Source of the DNA: Geodermatophilus sp. TF02-6
Lineage (GTDB): Bacteria; Actinomycetota; Actinomycetes; Mycobacteriales; Geodermatophilaceae
Assembly: GCF_003319115.1 (NCBI RefSeq)
Contig: NZ_QOHF01000011.1
Span: forward strand, 62,001-126,000
Direction of reading: 5' to 3'
DNA: 64,000 nt
Part shown: piece after piece, positions 24,431 to 36,833 of the stretch
Numbering within the stretch: position 1 is the stretch's first letter
Layout: each line of letters opens with the position of its first letter
Program-made: the position numbers and the translations under genes
The notes under the pieces: generated by a model
What the model was told of the DNA's origin: nothing
Seen by the model: the letters and a program-made list of their open reading frames with translations, nothing else
The model's database searches: none

Positions 24431-26794
24431 TCAGCGCCGGCCGCGTCGCCGCGGTGCCACGCCGTGCGGCTGGCACACCGGGTCGACCTGCGGCGCGGGC
24501 GGGATCTCGGCCACGACCTCCTTCTCGGCCACGGTGATCCGCCGGCCGTGGTGGTGGACGTCGAGCGGGTCGCCCTCGGTGAGCCGGTAGGTGGCCTGGG
24601 TCGGCGTCACCGTGACGATCAGGTAGCGGCCCTGGTAGTTGAGCCGGAACCGCAGCCGGGTGATCCGCTCCGGCAGCCGGGGGGCGAACTGCAGCCGCCC
24701 GTCGTGGTCGCGCATCCCGCCGAACCCCGCGACGGCGACCGTCCAGCCGCCGGCCAGCGAGGCGATGTGCAGGCCGTGACCGGAGTTGCCGTGCAGGTTC
24801 TGCAGGTCGGTGAGCGTCGCCTCCCCCCAGTAGTCGTAGGCCAGCGCCAGGTGCCCGGTCTCGGCCGCCACGACCGCCTGCTGGGCGGCCGACAGCGAGG
24901 AGTCCCGCACCGTCCGCGCCTCGTAGTAGGCGAAGTCGGCGACCTTCTCCTCGTGGGTGAAGGCGTCGCCGCGCAGGTGCAGCGCCATCACCAGGTCGGC
25001 CTGCTTGACCACCTGCTTGCGGTAGATGTCGTAGTAGGGGTAGTGCAGCAGCAGCGGGTAGCAGTCGGGCGGGGTGTGCGCGAAGTCCCACTCCTGGTGG
25101 TGGGTGAACGCGTCGGACTGCATGTGCACGCCCAGCCGCGTGTCGTAGGGCACCGCCACGAGGTCCGCGGCGCGCTCCCACTCCTCCACCTCGTCGTCGG
25201 TGACGTCCAGGCGGCCGGCCACGTCCGGCTGCCGCTTGACCGCCGCGGCCGCCTCCCGCAGGTTCCGCTGCGCCATGAGGTTGGTGTAGACGTTGTTGTC
25301 CACCACCGCGGTGTACTCGTCCGGGCCGGTCACCCCGTCGATGCGGAAGCCGTGCTCGGCGTCGAAGTGCCCGAGCGAAGCCCACAGCCGGGCGGTCTCG
25401 ATGAGCAACTCGGTGCCGTGGTCGCGGTCGAACTCCTCGTCGAGGGTGGCGTTGTGGTACCGGACGACGGCGTCGGCGATGTCGGCGTTGACGTGGAAGG
25501 CCGCCGTCCCGGCCGGCCAGTACCCGGAGGTCTCCTCGCCGCGGATGGTGCGCCACGGGAAGGCCGCGCCGCGCAGGCCCAGCACCCGGGCGCGCTCGCG
25601 GGCCAGGTCCAGGGTCGCGTGTCGCCAGCGCAACGCGTCGCGGGCGGCGGCCGGGGCGATGTAGGTGAGCACCGGCAGCACGTAGGTCTCGGTGTCCCAG
25701 AAGGTGTGCCCGTCGTAGCCGGGGCCGGTGAGGCCCTTGGCCGGGATGGGCTGGCGCTCGGCCCGCAGGCCGGCCTGCAACAGGTGGAAGACGCCGACCC
25801 GCACCGCCTGCTGCAGCTCGTCGTCGCCCTCGATCTCCACGTCGGCGTGCTGCCAGTGCGCGTCGAGCACGTCGCGCTGCTCGCGCAGCAGCCGCTCGAA
25901 CCCGGCCAGCTTCGCCGTGGACAGGGCGCCCTCGACCTGGTCGCGCAGCGCGGCCGCCGACCGCCGCGACGACCACCCGTAGGCGAGGTACTTGACCAGC
26001 CGCACCGACGAGCCCTGCGGCAGGCGGGCGGCGAGGGTGAAGCGGGCGAGGTCCTCCCCGGCCTCGATGTCCTCGGTGGAGCTGTCGGGGACGTCGACGA
26101 CGTGGTCCATGCCGGCGGCCATGCGCAGCCGGCTGCGCCGGGTGCGGTGCACCAGCACCGCCCGGTGCCCGCGGGCCACGGCCATCTCCTGCACCAGCGG
26201 CCGGGCCAGGGCGGCGGCGGCGCGGGGGTCGTCGCCCTCCGTGCCGCTGTCGACCGGCTCGTTGGCCAGGAGGTCCGACTGCAGGGCGATGTAGAGGTCA
26301 CCCTGCCCGTCGGTGCACTCGACGGTGTACTCGATGGCGGCGATGGAGCGGCGGGCGAGCGAGACCAGCCGGGTGCTGGTGACCGCGACCGTGCGCCCGT
26401 TCGGCGAGCGCCACTCGGTGGTGCGGCGCAGCACGCCGCGGCGCAGGTCCAGGGTGCGCCGGTGCTCGACGATCTCGCCGTAGTCCAGGTCGAGCGGGGT
26501 GTCGCCGACCAGCAGCCGCACCAGCTTGCCGTCGGTCACGTTCACCACGGTCTGCCCCTGCTCGGGGAAGCCGTACCCGGCCTCGGCGTAGGGCAGCGGC
26601 CGCTCCTCGAAGAAGCCGTTCAGATAGGTCCCCGGGACGACGACCGGCTCGCCCTCCTCGAACGAGCCGCGCATGCCGATGTGCCCGTTGGCCAGCGCGA
26701 AGACCGACTCGTGGACGGCGAGCGAGGCGTGGTCCAGCCCGATCTCGGTCAGCGCCCACGGCTCCACCGGGAAGCTCGGCCGGCCCTCGGTCAT
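24431..26794 (-). CDS. Glycoside hydrolase family 65 protein (alpha-glucoside phosphorylase)
   Basis: This 787-residue GH65 enzyme should phosphorolyse an alpha-glucobiose (kojibiose, trehalose, maltose or nigerose) to beta-glucose-1-phosphate. The N-terminal beta-sandwich (ANGHIGMRGSFEEGEPVV) is followed by the (alpha/alpha)6 barrel with GYDGHTFWDTETYVLPVL and GVTGPDEYTAVVDNN, whose Glu is the expected acid catalyst. The phosphate-site segment NLHGNSGHGLHIASLAGG is present. ATG 26794 has a GAGGAG ribosome site; an upstream frame extension lacks homology. No beta-phosphoglucomutase gene is adjacent, and the disaccharide cannot be determined here. Confidence 0.92.
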   Translation of the reverse strand: MTEGRPSFPVEPWALTEIGLDHASLAVHESVFALANGHIGMRGSFEEGEPVVVPGTYLNGFFEERPLPYAEAGYGFPEQGQTVVNVTDGKLVRLLVGDTPLDLDYGEIVEHRRTLDLRRGVLRRTTEWRSPNGRTVAVTSTRLVSLARRSIAAIEYTVECTDGQGDLYIALQSDLLANEPVDSGTEGDDPRAAAALARPLVQEMAVARGHRAVLVHRTRRSRLRMAAGMDHVVDVPDSSTEDIEAGEDLARFTLAARLPQGSSVRLVKYLAYGWSSRRSAAALRDQVEGALSTAKLAGFERLLREQRDVLDAHWQHADVEIEGDDELQQAVRVGVFHLLQAGLRAERQPIPAKGLTGPGYDGHTFWDTETYVLPVLTYIAPAAARDALRWRHATLDLARERARVLGLRGAAFPWRTIRGEETSGYWPAGTAAFHVNADIADAVVRYHNATLDEEFDRDHGTELLIETARLWASLGHFDAEHGFRIDGVTGPDEYTAVVDNNVYTNLMAQRNLREAAAAVKRQPDVAGRLDVTDDEVEEWERAADLVAVPYDTRLGVHMQSDAFTHHQEWDFAHTPPDCYPLLLHYPYYDIYRKQVVKQADLVMALHLRGDAFTHEEKVADFAYYEARTVRDSSLSAAQQAVVAAETGHLALAYDYWGEATLTDLQNLHGNSGHGLHIASLAGGWTVAVAGFGGMRDHDGRLQFAPRLPERITRLRFRLNYQGRYLIVTVTPTQATYRLTEGDPLDVHHHGRRITVAEKEVVAEIPPAPQVDPVCQPHGVAPRRRGRR

Positions 26795-26945
26795 GACCAC
26801 TCCTCGCCGTGCTGGATCGTGTCGGCAACGACGGTGCGGCACTCCCGCACCGCGCGCAAGCCCGCTCAGGTCCCCGCGGCGCGGCGCACCGCCCGTGGGC
26901 GGGAAACGCGCTGTTCACCGACGCGCGCAGCGGGCGCGTCCTGCC

Positions 26946-26951
26946 TAGGGT
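26946..26951 (+). promoter_or_regulatory. -10 element TAGGGT of the PEBP gene
   Basis: TAGGGT lies about 54 bases before the ATG, leaving a short leader with a GAGGAG ribosome site. The 210-base divergent gap to the GH65 gene holds nothing else I can support. Confidence 0.5.
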
Positions 26952-27005
26952 CGGCTGGGCGGGACCCACGAGACCGCCCGTCCGCCCGAGCCGAGGAGAG
27001 CACCC

Positions 27006-27551
27006 ATGGCCGACCGCCCGACGCCCCCGAGCCCCTACGAGTTCCTCCCGCAGGTGCCCAGCTTCGAGGTCACCAGCACCGACTGCGCCGACGGCACGCC
27101 GCTGCCCATGCCGCAGGTCAGCGGCGTCATGGGCGCCGGCGGGGAGGACCGCTCCCCGCAGCTGTCCTGGTCGGGCTTCCCCGAGGGCACCCGCAGCTTC
27201 GCGGTCACCGTGTACGACCCCGACGCGCCCACCCACAGCGGCTTCTGGCACTGGGCCGTGGCCGACATCCCCGCCTCGGTGACCGAGCTGCCCAGCGGCG
27301 CGGGCGACCGGGAGGGGTCCGGCCTGCCCGAGGGGGCGGTCCAGCTGCGCAACGACGCGGGCTTCCCCGGCTACGTCGGCGCCGCTCCGCCGGCCGGACA
27401 CGGCCCGCACCGCTACTTCGTCACCGTGCACGCCGTCGACACCGAACGGCTGGACCTCACCCCCGACACCACGCCGGCGGTCCTGGGGTTCAACCTGTTC
27501 GGCCACACCCTCGGCCGGGCGACCCTGCTGGCCACCTACGAGCAGGAGTGA
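27006..27551 (+). CDS. YbhB/YbcL family PEBP (Raf-kinase-inhibitor-like) protein
   Basis: This 181-residue phosphatidylethanolamine-binding-like protein has the motifs [37 protein letters not shown] and [13 protein letters not shown], which form the anion pocket. The bacterial role is unclear. ATG 27006 has a GAGGAG site 7 bases upstream. No signal peptide is present. It is followed by a separate serine hydrolase gene. Confidence 0.92.
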   Translation: MADRPTPPSPYEFLPQVPSFEVTSTDCADGTPLPMPQVSGVMGAGGEDRSPQLSWSGFPEGTRSFAVTVYDPDAPTHSGFWHWAVADIPASVTELPSGAGDREGSGLPEGAVQLRNDAGFPGYVGAAPPAGHGPHRYFVTVHAVDTERLDLTPDTTPAVLGFNLFGHTLGRATLLATYEQE

Positions 27552-27662
27552 CCAGCGGGGAGTGAGCGGCCGGCACGCCCGGGTGACCGCGCGCGGTGGA
27601 GGACGCCAGGTCGTTGCTCGAAGCCCTGAGCTCCTGTCCTCCAGTAGGCGCACCATGACGGG

Positions 27663-28556
27663 ATGCCGAGGGGCCCGTCGCGCCGCGCGCAGCCCCGGCG
27701 TGCCCGCCGTGTCGGGCTGCTCCCGGCGCTGCTGGTGCTCCTCGGGGTGCTGGTCGTCCCCGGGCGGGCGGGAGCGGACGGGCGCCCGGCCGCCGAGATC
27801 GTCCCGGCGGTCACGGCCGCCTACGGGCCCACCGGAACCTTCGCGGTGGTCGTCGCCCGCCAGCAGACCCGCGCCGAGGGGCGATCGCTGCGCGCTGCCG
27901 AGGCGCGCAGCGCCCGCGTCGAGGCGGCGAGCGCGGACAACGGGCTGGCCGACCGGCCGTTCGCGACGGCCTCGCTGGCGAAGCTGTTCGTCGCCGAGGA
28001 CGTCCTGCACCGCGCCCGGACCGGCGCGGTCGCCCTGGAGCCGGCCGACCTGGCGTGGCTGCAGGAGATGATCCGCAGCTCCGGCGACCTGGCCGCCTCG
28101 CTCCTGTGGGAGCGCTTCGACGGCGACCGCATGGTCCGCGACGTCGCCGCCCGCTACGGCCTCACCGGCACCGCACCGCCCCGGATCTCGGGGCAGTGGG
28201 GGGAGACGACGACCACCGCCCGCGACCTCGCCCGGTTCCTCACCCGGCTCCCGCTGGTCGCCCACCCCGCCGACGCCGCCACCCTGCTGGAGTGGATGCG
28301 CTCGGCCACGCCGACCGCCGCCGACGGCTTCGACCAGCGCTTCGGCATCCTCGGCACCGCACCCGGACGACCTGCGGTGAAACAGGCGTGGATGTGCTGC
28401 GTCGCCGGCGCCAAGCACCTGCACTCGACGGGCCTGGTCGGCTCCCGGGTCGTGGTGCTGCTCAGCGAGGTGCCGCAGTCGGTGAGCTGGGACGCGGCGC
28501 GCACGGCGCTGAGCGCGGCGGCGGCCGCGGTCCCGCCACCGCACGAGCCCTGCTGA
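27663..28556 (+). CDS. Secreted serine hydrolase, beta-lactamase/PBP-like
   Basis: This 297-residue protein has a signal peptide (VGLLPALLVLLGVLVVPGRAGA) and a beta-lactamase-like fold. ATASLAKLFVAE supplies the SxxK nucleophile motif. SSGD in MIRSSGDLAAS stands for SxN/SDN and KQAWMCC for the KTG box, both atypical, so it may not hydrolyse beta-lactams. Actinobacterial genomes carry many such orphan serine hydrolases. The start is less certain; another ATG 8 bases upstream is in a different frame. Confidence 0.8.
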   Translation: MPRGPSRRAQPRRARRVGLLPALLVLLGVLVVPGRAGADGRPAAEIVPAVTAAYGPTGTFAVVVARQQTRAEGRSLRAAEARSARVEAASADNGLADRPFATASLAKLFVAEDVLHRARTGAVALEPADLAWLQEMIRSSGDLAASLLWERFDGDRMVRDVAARYGLTGTAPPRISGQWGETTTTARDLARFLTRLPLVAHPADAATLLEWMRSATPTAADGFDQRFGILGTAPGRPAVKQAWMCCVAGAKHLHSTGLVGSRVVVLLSEVPQSVSWDAARTALSAAAAAVPPPHEPC

Positions 28557-28562
28557 GCCCGC

Positions 28563-29426
28563 TCAGGACGGGCCGCGGCCCCCGACGGGGAGCTCGCCGG
28601 CAGCGTCGTCCGGCAGCCCGATAGCGTCGTCCGGCAGCTCGGCGTCGCCGACGGTGGCCAACCGGGCGAAGCCGACCCGCTCGTACACGCGCGCGACGTC
28701 GTCGTCCCCGGCGACCAGGAACACCAGGTCGGCGCTCTCCCGGGCGTGCGCGGTCAGCGCGGACGCCAGCCCCGCGCCCAGCCCCCGGCCGCGCAGCCGC
28801 GGCAGGGTCGCGACGCCGACGATCTCGCTGACCTCGCCACCCCCGACGTCCACCGGGTTGTGCGAGCCGACCGCCACCGGTTCCCCGTCCTCGACCGCGA
28901 CCATCAGCACGGTGCGCCCGCTGGCGATCCGCTCGCGCAGCACGGCGGTGCGCGCGGAGTCCACGGCCGTACCGACCGTCGTCCCACCGACCTTCGAGCG
29001 CGGGCCCGGGTGGGCGAAGGCGATGGAGGCCAGCCGCTCGTAGCGGGGCAGCCGGGGGTCGTCGGCGCCGACCAGGTAGAGCCGCACGCCGTGCGGCAGC
29101 AGCAGGTCCACCGGGTCCGCGGCGACCAGCAGCGGGGACTCCCGGACGGCCAGCCCGGCCGCCCGGACGGCGGCGGCGGCCGTGGGCGAGCACTCGTCCA
29201 CCCACTCCAGCGCCACCGGCAGCCCTGCCCGCCGCTGCAGCGCCACGGCGGCGCGCACGTCGTCGGCGGTGACCGCCTCCCCCGGCCGCGGACGCGCCGG
29301 GTGGGGCCAGGCGGGAGTGCCGACCGGGACGTCGACGGCGCCGGCTGTCTCGGTGCGCGCGTCCGGCAGCGGCGCGGCGGCGAAGTACCGCTCGATGCAC
29401 TCGAGCAGCCCGGGCGAGGGGGGCAC
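28563..29426 (-). CDS. GNAT family N-acetyltransferase
   Basis: This 287-residue protein has a variable N-terminal half and a C-terminal GNAT domain with motif [21 protein letters not shown] (about 208-227) and a following [10 protein letters not shown]. The tail contains a short repeat ([10 protein letters not shown]). The substrate is unknown. GTG 29426 is supported by TAGGGT (29433-29438, minus strand) 6 bases upstream, a leaderless start. It faces the end of the serine hydrolase gene. Confidence 0.85.
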   Translation of the reverse strand: MPPSPGLLECIERYFAAAPLPDARTETAGAVDVPVGTPAWPHPARPRPGEAVTADDVRAAVALQRRAGLPVALEWVDECSPTAAAAVRAAGLAVRESPLLVAADPVDLLLPHGVRLYLVGADDPRLPRYERLASIAFAHPGPRSKVGGTTVGTAVDSARTAVLRERIASGRTVLMVAVEDGEPVAVGSHNPVDVGGGEVSEIVGVATLPRLRGRGLGAGLASALTAHARESADLVFLVAGDDDVARVYERVGFARLATVGDAELPDDAIGLPDDAAGELPVGGRGPS

Positions 29427-29537
29427 ACCGGCACCCTAGACGGCCGGCGGGACGACGTCGGGGGCCCGACCGGCTGCTGGGCCTGCCGGGCAACCCGCGC
29501 GGGTGAGGCCGACCGGCCGGACGGCACGATGGGCGCC

Positions 29538-30491
29538 GTGACGGCAGAGACACGACAGCACGTCTCGCCCTACGCGGTGTTCGACCGCGCCTCGTGGCGG
29601 GCCCTCGCGGCCGGCAGCCGGCCGCCGCTCGACGAGGCGCAGCTGACCTCGCTGGCCAGCCTCGGCGACCGGATCGACCTCGACGAGGTGGCCACGGTCT
29701 ACCTGCCGCTGGCCGGACTGCTGCGGCTGCACGTCGAGGCCAGCCGGCGGCTGTGGGCGGCGCAGAGCGAGTTCCTCGGCGACTCCACCGCCAAGGTGCC
29801 CTACGTCATCGCGGTGGCCGGCAGCGTCGCCGTCGGCAAGAGCACCACCTCGCGGCTGCTGCAGACCCTGCTCGCGGCCGGGCCGGGTTCCCCGCGGGTC
29901 GACCTGGTGACCACCGACGGCTTCCTGCTGCCCAACGCCGAGCTGGCGGACCGTGGGCTGCTCGGCCGCAAGGGCTTTCCGGAGAGCTACGACCGGCGGG
30001 CCCTACTGCGCTTCCTGGCCGACGTGAAATCCGGACGCGGAGAGGTCAGCGCCCCGCTGTACGACCACCAGTCCTACGACGTCGTCCCGGGCGCCCGCCA
30101 GGTCGTCGACCGCCCCGACATCCTGGTGCTCGAGGGGCTCAACGTGCTGCAGGCCGGCCGGCTGCCCGACGCCAGCACCCCCGAGGTCTTCCTCTCCGAC
30201 TTCTTCGACTTCTCCGTCTACGTCGACGCCGCCGAGTCCGACATCCAGCGGTGGTACGTCCACCGCTTCCTCACGCTGCGCCGGACGGCGTTCGCCGACA
30301 CCGGCGCCTACTTCCACCGCTTCGCCGACCTGACCGACGAGCAGGCGCGCCGGACCGCTCTCGACATCTGGGCCGCGGTCAACGGCCCCAACCTCCGCGA
30401 CAACATCGCCCCGACCCGGTCGCGGGCCCGGCTGGTGCTGCAGAAGGCCGCCGACCACGAGGTGCGCCGGATCCTGCTGCGCAAGATCTGA
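29538..30491 (+). CDS. coaA: Type I pantothenate kinase
   Basis: This 317-residue CoaA phosphorylates pantothenate, the first committed step of coenzyme A synthesis. It shows the P-loop [20 protein letters not shown] (about 93-112), [49 protein letters not shown] and the C-terminal [18 protein letters not shown] chose GTG 29538 over ATG 29529 because CACGAT lies 7 bases upstream, matching the leaderless spacing seen at other genes here. Feedback inhibition by CoA is a family property. Confidence 0.95.
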   Translation: MTAETRQHVSPYAVFDRASWRALAAGSRPPLDEAQLTSLASLGDRIDLDEVATVYLPLAGLLRLHVEASRRLWAAQSEFLGDSTAKVPYVIAVAGSVAVGKSTTSRLLQTLLAAGPGSPRVDLVTTDGFLLPNAELADRGLLGRKGFPESYDRRALLRFLADVKSGRGEVSAPLYDHQSYDVVPGARQVVDRPDILVLEGLNVLQAGRLPDASTPEVFLSDFFDFSVYVDAAESDIQRWYVHRFLTLRRTAFADTGAYFHRFADLTDEQARRTALDIWAAVNGPNLRDNIAPTRSRARLVLQKAADHEVRRILLRKI

Positions 30492-30557
30492 CGCCTGGTC
30501 CCCGAGCGGGGCCGGGCCCGCGTCGTTGTTGGTGACTTCTTGACTTTTTCAGCTGTC

Positions 30558-30572
30558 AGTTGGGGATAACGG
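30558..30572 (-). repeat. Polar terminus motif copy 6
   Basis: Plus strand AGTTGGGGATAACGG, in the convergent gap between coaA and gcvP, 9.4 kb right of dif and pointing back toward it. Confidence 0.8.
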
Positions 30573-30656
30573 GAATGGCAGCGGAGTACTCCGCCGCGAG
30601 GCGGCGCCACCGCACCGCGGGAGGAGTCCGGCGCGGCGCCGGCGCCCGCAGAGCAG

Positions 30657-33683
<3,027 letters not shown>

Positions 33684-33717
33684 GAGCCGGCCCGGCGGCG
33701 TCGTCCTGCCCGGCGTG

Positions 33718-33819
33718 GTCCTGCGGATGATCAGCTCACCTGGTCGTCGTGCGTCCGGGCTCACCGTCGACGGTGAGCCCGGACGCACGACGGTGAGCTC
33801 AGCTGGTCATCCGCAGGAC
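33718..33819. promoter_or_regulatory. 102-bp hairpin palindrome between merR-type gene and gcvP
   Basis: Two 51-base arms meet at 33768/33769. The inner 24 bases on each side (CGTCGTGCGTCCGGGCTC and the next six) are perfectly complementary with no loop, and the outer part pairs with a short offset. It begins 35 bases upstream of the gcvP start and ends 35 bases after the regulator's stop. It may be a terminator, an attenuator or a DNA cruciform. Confidence 0.85.
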
Positions 33820-33853
33820 GGCGGTGGTGGGTTCCCCGCTGCCCCGGGGTGGG

Positions 33854-34426
33854 TCACACCGCGGCGCGGCGGCGGCGGCGCAGCGAGAGCTCGTCGTCGG
33901 TCGGGTGCACGGTGCCGCCGTCGATGCGCTCGGCGGGCAGCTCGGCGATGTCGCCGGACAGCTCGCGCAGCGCGCCGGAGACGGCGATGCCGAAGACACC
34001 CTGGCCGCCGGCGAGCAGGTCGACGACCTCCTCGGCGGAGGTGCACTCGTACACCGTGGCGCCGTCGGAGAAGAGCGTGACGTTGGCGAGGTCCTTGATC
34101 CCGCGGTTGCGCAGGTGGTCGACCGCCTTGCGGATGTTCTGCAGGGACACCCCGGTGTCCAGCAGCCGCTTGACCACCTTCAGCACGAGGATGTCGCGGA
34201 AGGAGTACAGCCGCTGAGTGCCCGAGCCGGTCGCGCTGCGGACCGACGGGGCGACCAGCCCGGTACGGGCCCAGTAGTCCAGCTGGCGGTAGGTGATGCC
34301 GGCAGCGGCGCACGCCGTCGGGCCGCGGTACCCGACGAGGTCGGTGTCGACCTCGTCGTAGGACGGTGCCCCCACGGCGGCGTCGCTGAAGAGCTGACCC
34401 TGGGAGCCGTTGCTCTGGTCGCTCAC
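33854..34426 (-). CDS. MerR-family regulator, Rv1830 (ResR/McdR) type
   Basis: This 190-residue MerR-like protein has a helix-turn-helix reading GYRGPTACAAAGITYRQLDY, then WARTGLVAPSVRSATGSGTQRLYSFRDILVL-like residues and a dimerisation helix (KVVKRLLDTGVSLQNIRKAV). Order and sequence match mycobacterial Rv1830, a regulator linked to growth and cell division. I chose GTG 34426 with AGGAGGAC upstream. A 16-17-bp inverted repeat lies 44 bases upstream of its start and may be its own operator. It is transcribed with the genes to its right. Confidence 0.85.
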   Translation of the reverse strand: MSDQSNGSQGQLFSDAAVGAPSYDEVDTDLVGYRGPTACAAAGITYRQLDYWARTGLVAPSVRSATGSGTQRLYSFRDILVLKVVKRLLDTGVSLQNIRKAVDHLRNRGIKDLANVTLFSDGATVYECTSAEEVVDLLAGGQGVFGIAVSGALRELSGDIAELPAERIDGGTVHPTDDELSLRRRRRAAV

Positions 34427-34469
34427 GTCAGCGTCCTCCTCTGCGTTCCGCAGCGGTCGCCGCGGTGGC

Positions 34470-34518
34470 CCGGTGTGACGCTGGGTCGTGTCACTGCATG
34501 TCCCAGGCGTCACACCGG
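34470..34518. promoter_or_regulatory. Inverted repeat upstream of the Rv1830-type gene
   Basis: CCGGTGTGACGCTGGG at 34470-34485 pairs with CCCAGGCGTCACACCGG at 34502-34518 with one bulge and a 16-base spacer. It lies in the 251-base gap between the nuclease and MerR-type genes, suited to autoregulation. Confidence 0.6.
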
Positions 34519-34677
34519 TGTTGTTCGCCGACGGTAAGCCGGGGCCAGGAGCGGGTCAACTGAGCCCGGCGGCGTGTCGCGGCACTCATCCAACCGAGGG
34601 GTATCGGCAGGTGCGGCACCGCAGTTGAGCCCGCGGGCCCGCGGATCGTCCCGCTCGCGGTGCTCCCGCGGTCGCCC

Positions 34678-35166
34678 TCAGGCCGGTCCGCCGGAGCCGG
34701 AGCCGGCGCCGAAGTCCTCCGGTGAGATCTGGTCGAGGAACTCGCGGAACTTCTCGACCTCGTCCTCCTGCTCGTCGGGGATCTCGATGCCCACCTCGTC
34801 GAGCAGGTCCTCCGCGCCGAAGATGGGCGCGCCGGTGCGGACGGCGAGGGCCACGGCGTCCGACGGGCGGGCGCTGACCACCCGCTCGTCGCCGAAGACC
34901 AGCTCGGCGATGTAGATGCCGTCGCGCATCTCGGTGATGTTGACCGCCTCGAGGGTGGCACCCAGCGCGCGGATCACCTCGCGCAGCAGGTCGTGGGTCA
35001 TCGGCCGCGCCGGGCGCACGCCCTGCTGCTCGAAGGCGATCGCGGCGGCCTCGACCGCGCCGATCCAGATGGGCAGGTACCGCTCCCCCTGCGTCTCCTT
35101 GAGCAGCAGGATGGGCTGGTTGCCGGGCAGTTCGACCCGGACGCCGACGACTCGGAGTTCCTGCAC
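34678..35166 (-). CDS. Bifunctional nuclease family protein (DUF151)
   Basis: This 162-residue DUF151 protein carries the conserved opening ELRVVGVRVELPGNQPILLL, then RYLPIWIGAVEAAAIAFEQQG, RPMTHDLLREVI and ARPSDAVALAVRTGAPIF. Members of the family have been reported with DNase and RNase activity, but the physiological role is unclear. It corresponds to Rv1829 and sits between the two MerR-type regulators, as in other actinobacteria. GTG 35166 has a weak GAGGGAG site. Confidence 0.9.
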   Translation of the reverse strand: MQELRVVGVRVELPGNQPILLLKETQGERYLPIWIGAVEAAAIAFEQQGVRPARPMTHDLLREVIRALGATLEAVNITEMRDGIYIAELVFGDERVVSARPSDAVALAVRTGAPIFGAEDLLDEVGIEIPDEQEDEVEKFREFLDQISPEDFGAGSGSGGPA

Positions 35167-35299
35167 GGTGGGGCTCCCTCAGCTGCGGCCCGGGGACGGG
35201 CGGTGGATCGGTTCTGGCGGCTGGTGGACGACGTCGGCTGCGGGGTCGGCTGCGGGGCTTCCGGTTCTCGGGCCCGACGCCGACCACGGTACGCCCGAG

Positions 35300-36025
35300 T
35301 CAGGGACGCAGGAGGTCCCGCAGGCGCGCCTCCAGCAACGCGCCGTGCAGCTGCGCCGACAGCGCGGCCAGCTCCCGGAGCTTCTCGGTGGCCCGGGTGC
35401 GCGCCTCCTCCGAGCGGGCCCGCAGGACCGGGGCCACCAGCTGCTCGACCAGCCCGGCCGCCCGCTCGGCACCGTTCTGGTACACGCGCAGGTGCCGGGG
35501 CTCGATGCCGTGGCGGGCCAGCCCCGCCGCCGCGCGGGCGATCGGCAGGTCGGCGACCGGGTGCCAGCCGTCGACGTCGGGGGCCAGCAGCCCGAACTGC
35601 ACGCAGTCGGCCAACTGCCCCGGCTCCAGCCCGGCCGCGCGGGCGAACTGCTCGGGCGCCAGGCTGCCGGCCTCCGGCTCCTGCGCCGGCCCGGCCGCCG
35701 CCTGCGGCGGCGCACCGGGCAGCGGCTCTCCCCGGTCGAGGGCGTCGAGGTGCTCCTTGATCACCCGCAGCGGCAGGTAGTGGTCGCGCTGGGCGACCAG
35801 CACGTACCGCAGCCGGTCGACGTCGGCCGCGGAGAACTTCCGGTAGCCCGACGGCGTGCGCTGCGGGTGGACGAGGTCCTCGGACTCCAGGTAGCGGATC
35901 TTGCTGATCGTGACGTCCGGGAAGTCCTCGCGCAGGACGGTGAGCACCTCGCCGATCGTCAGGCGGGGGGTGTGCCGGTCGTCGGCGTCCCCGACCGCGG
36001 AGGCGCGGGAGGGCACCACGGTCAC
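35300..36025 (-). CDS. ftsR: MerR-family cell-division regulator FtsR
   Basis: This 241-residue MerR-type protein begins its DNA-binding domain at RLTIGEVLTVLREDFPDVTI followed by SKIRYLESEDLVHPQRTPSGYRKF-like residues, the FtsR/Rv1828 signature. In Corynebacterium the orthologue activates ftsZ. The second half is a helical effector or dimerisation region (VIKEHLDALDRGE, then Ala-rich residues). It lies between garA and the nuclease gene, the expected order. GTG 36025 gives the standard length. Confidence 0.85.
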   Translation of the reverse strand: MTVVPSRASAVGDADDRHTPRLTIGEVLTVLREDFPDVTISKIRYLESEDLVHPQRTPSGYRKFSAADVDRLRYVLVAQRDHYLPLRVIKEHLDALDRGEPLPGAPPQAAAGPAQEPEAGSLAPEQFARAAGLEPGQLADCVQFGLLAPDVDGWHPVADLPIARAAAGLARHGIEPRHLRVYQNGAERAAGLVEQLVAPVLRARSEEARTRATEKLRELAALSAQLHGALLEARLRDLLRP

Positions 36026-36071
36026 GCCGCCGCCGGCACCGGCGCCGTGCTCCTGCGCGTGCCGGACCCGG

Positions 36072-36587
36072 TCACGCGCGAGCGGCGGGCTCGCTCGTGC
36101 GCGGGCCGGTCAGGTAGACGAGCCGGAACTTGCCGATCTGCACCTCGTCGCCGCCGGCCAGCGTCGCCACGTCGACCGGCTCGCGGTTGACGTAGGTGCC
36201 GTTGAGGCTGCCCACGTCGTGGACGGAGAACCCGCCGCCCTCGCGGTGGAACTCCACGTGCCGGCGGCTGACGGTGACGTCGTCGAGGAAGATGTCGCTG
36301 TCGGGGTGCCGGCCGGCGGTGGTGACGTCCTGGTCGAGCAGGAAGCGGCTGCCGGCGTTGGGGCCCCGCTTGACGACCAGCAGCGCCGACCCGGCCGGCA
36401 GCGACTCGACCGCGCCGGCGTGGGCCTCGCTCTCGCTGACCTCGGGGGTCTCGGCGGAGTCCTCGCCGCCCACCTTGGGGATGACGCTGGTGGACTCGCC
36501 GATCCGCTCCTGGGACAGCGCCGCGCCGCACTGCGCGCAGAAGCGACTGCCCTCGGGGTTGTTGTGGCCACAACGAGTGCAGTGCAC
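36072..36587 (-). CDS. garA: FHA-domain regulator GarA/OdhI with N-terminal zinc ribbon
   Basis: This 171-residue protein has an N-terminal zinc ribbon (CTRCGHNNPEGSRFCAQCG, two CxxC), a linker with GESTSVIPK, and an FHA domain (about 68-160: AGRHPDSDIFLDDVTVSRRH, then SLNGTYVN). In mycobacteria and corynebacteria the phosphorylated N-terminal Thr motif (ETTSVF) controls whether GarA/OdhI inhibits 2-oxoglutarate dehydrogenase and related enzymes. ESTSV keeps the second threonine. The zinc ribbon is absent in the M. tuberculosis protein. GTG 36587 has a good GGAGGAG site. Confidence 0.92.
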   Translation of the reverse strand: MHCTRCGHNNPEGSRFCAQCGAALSQERIGESTSVIPKVGGEDSAETPEVSESEAHAGAVESLPAGSALLVVKRGPNAGSRFLLDQDVTTAGRHPDSDIFLDDVTVSRRHVEFHREGGGFSVHDVGSLNGTYVNREPVDVATLAGGDEVQIGKFRLVYLTGPRTSEPAARA

Positions 36588-36833
36588 GTCTGTCTCCTCC
36601 GGTGCGGGTCGGCAGCGCCGCGGACCTGGGTGCTCGGCCGGGGGACGGCGGGCCGGACGGTCCGCCGCGGGTCGGCCGCCGTGTCGGTCGCGGCGGGCTG
36701 TGGATCATGGAACCAGTGGCCGACCCGGGGGTCAACCACACGTACAGGGTGAGCCTCGCGGTGCCCGCAGCGGGCTGCGCGGTGCCCCGCCCTGGGGAAG
36801 CATAGGAGAAGGACTCCCCGCCCCCACCACGGA

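Noticed and set aside
24464-27565. Plus-strand frame of more than 1000 codons over the GH65 gene
   Set aside because: Val/Gly/Arg-rich shadow of the GH65 and PEBP genes without any recognisable domain.
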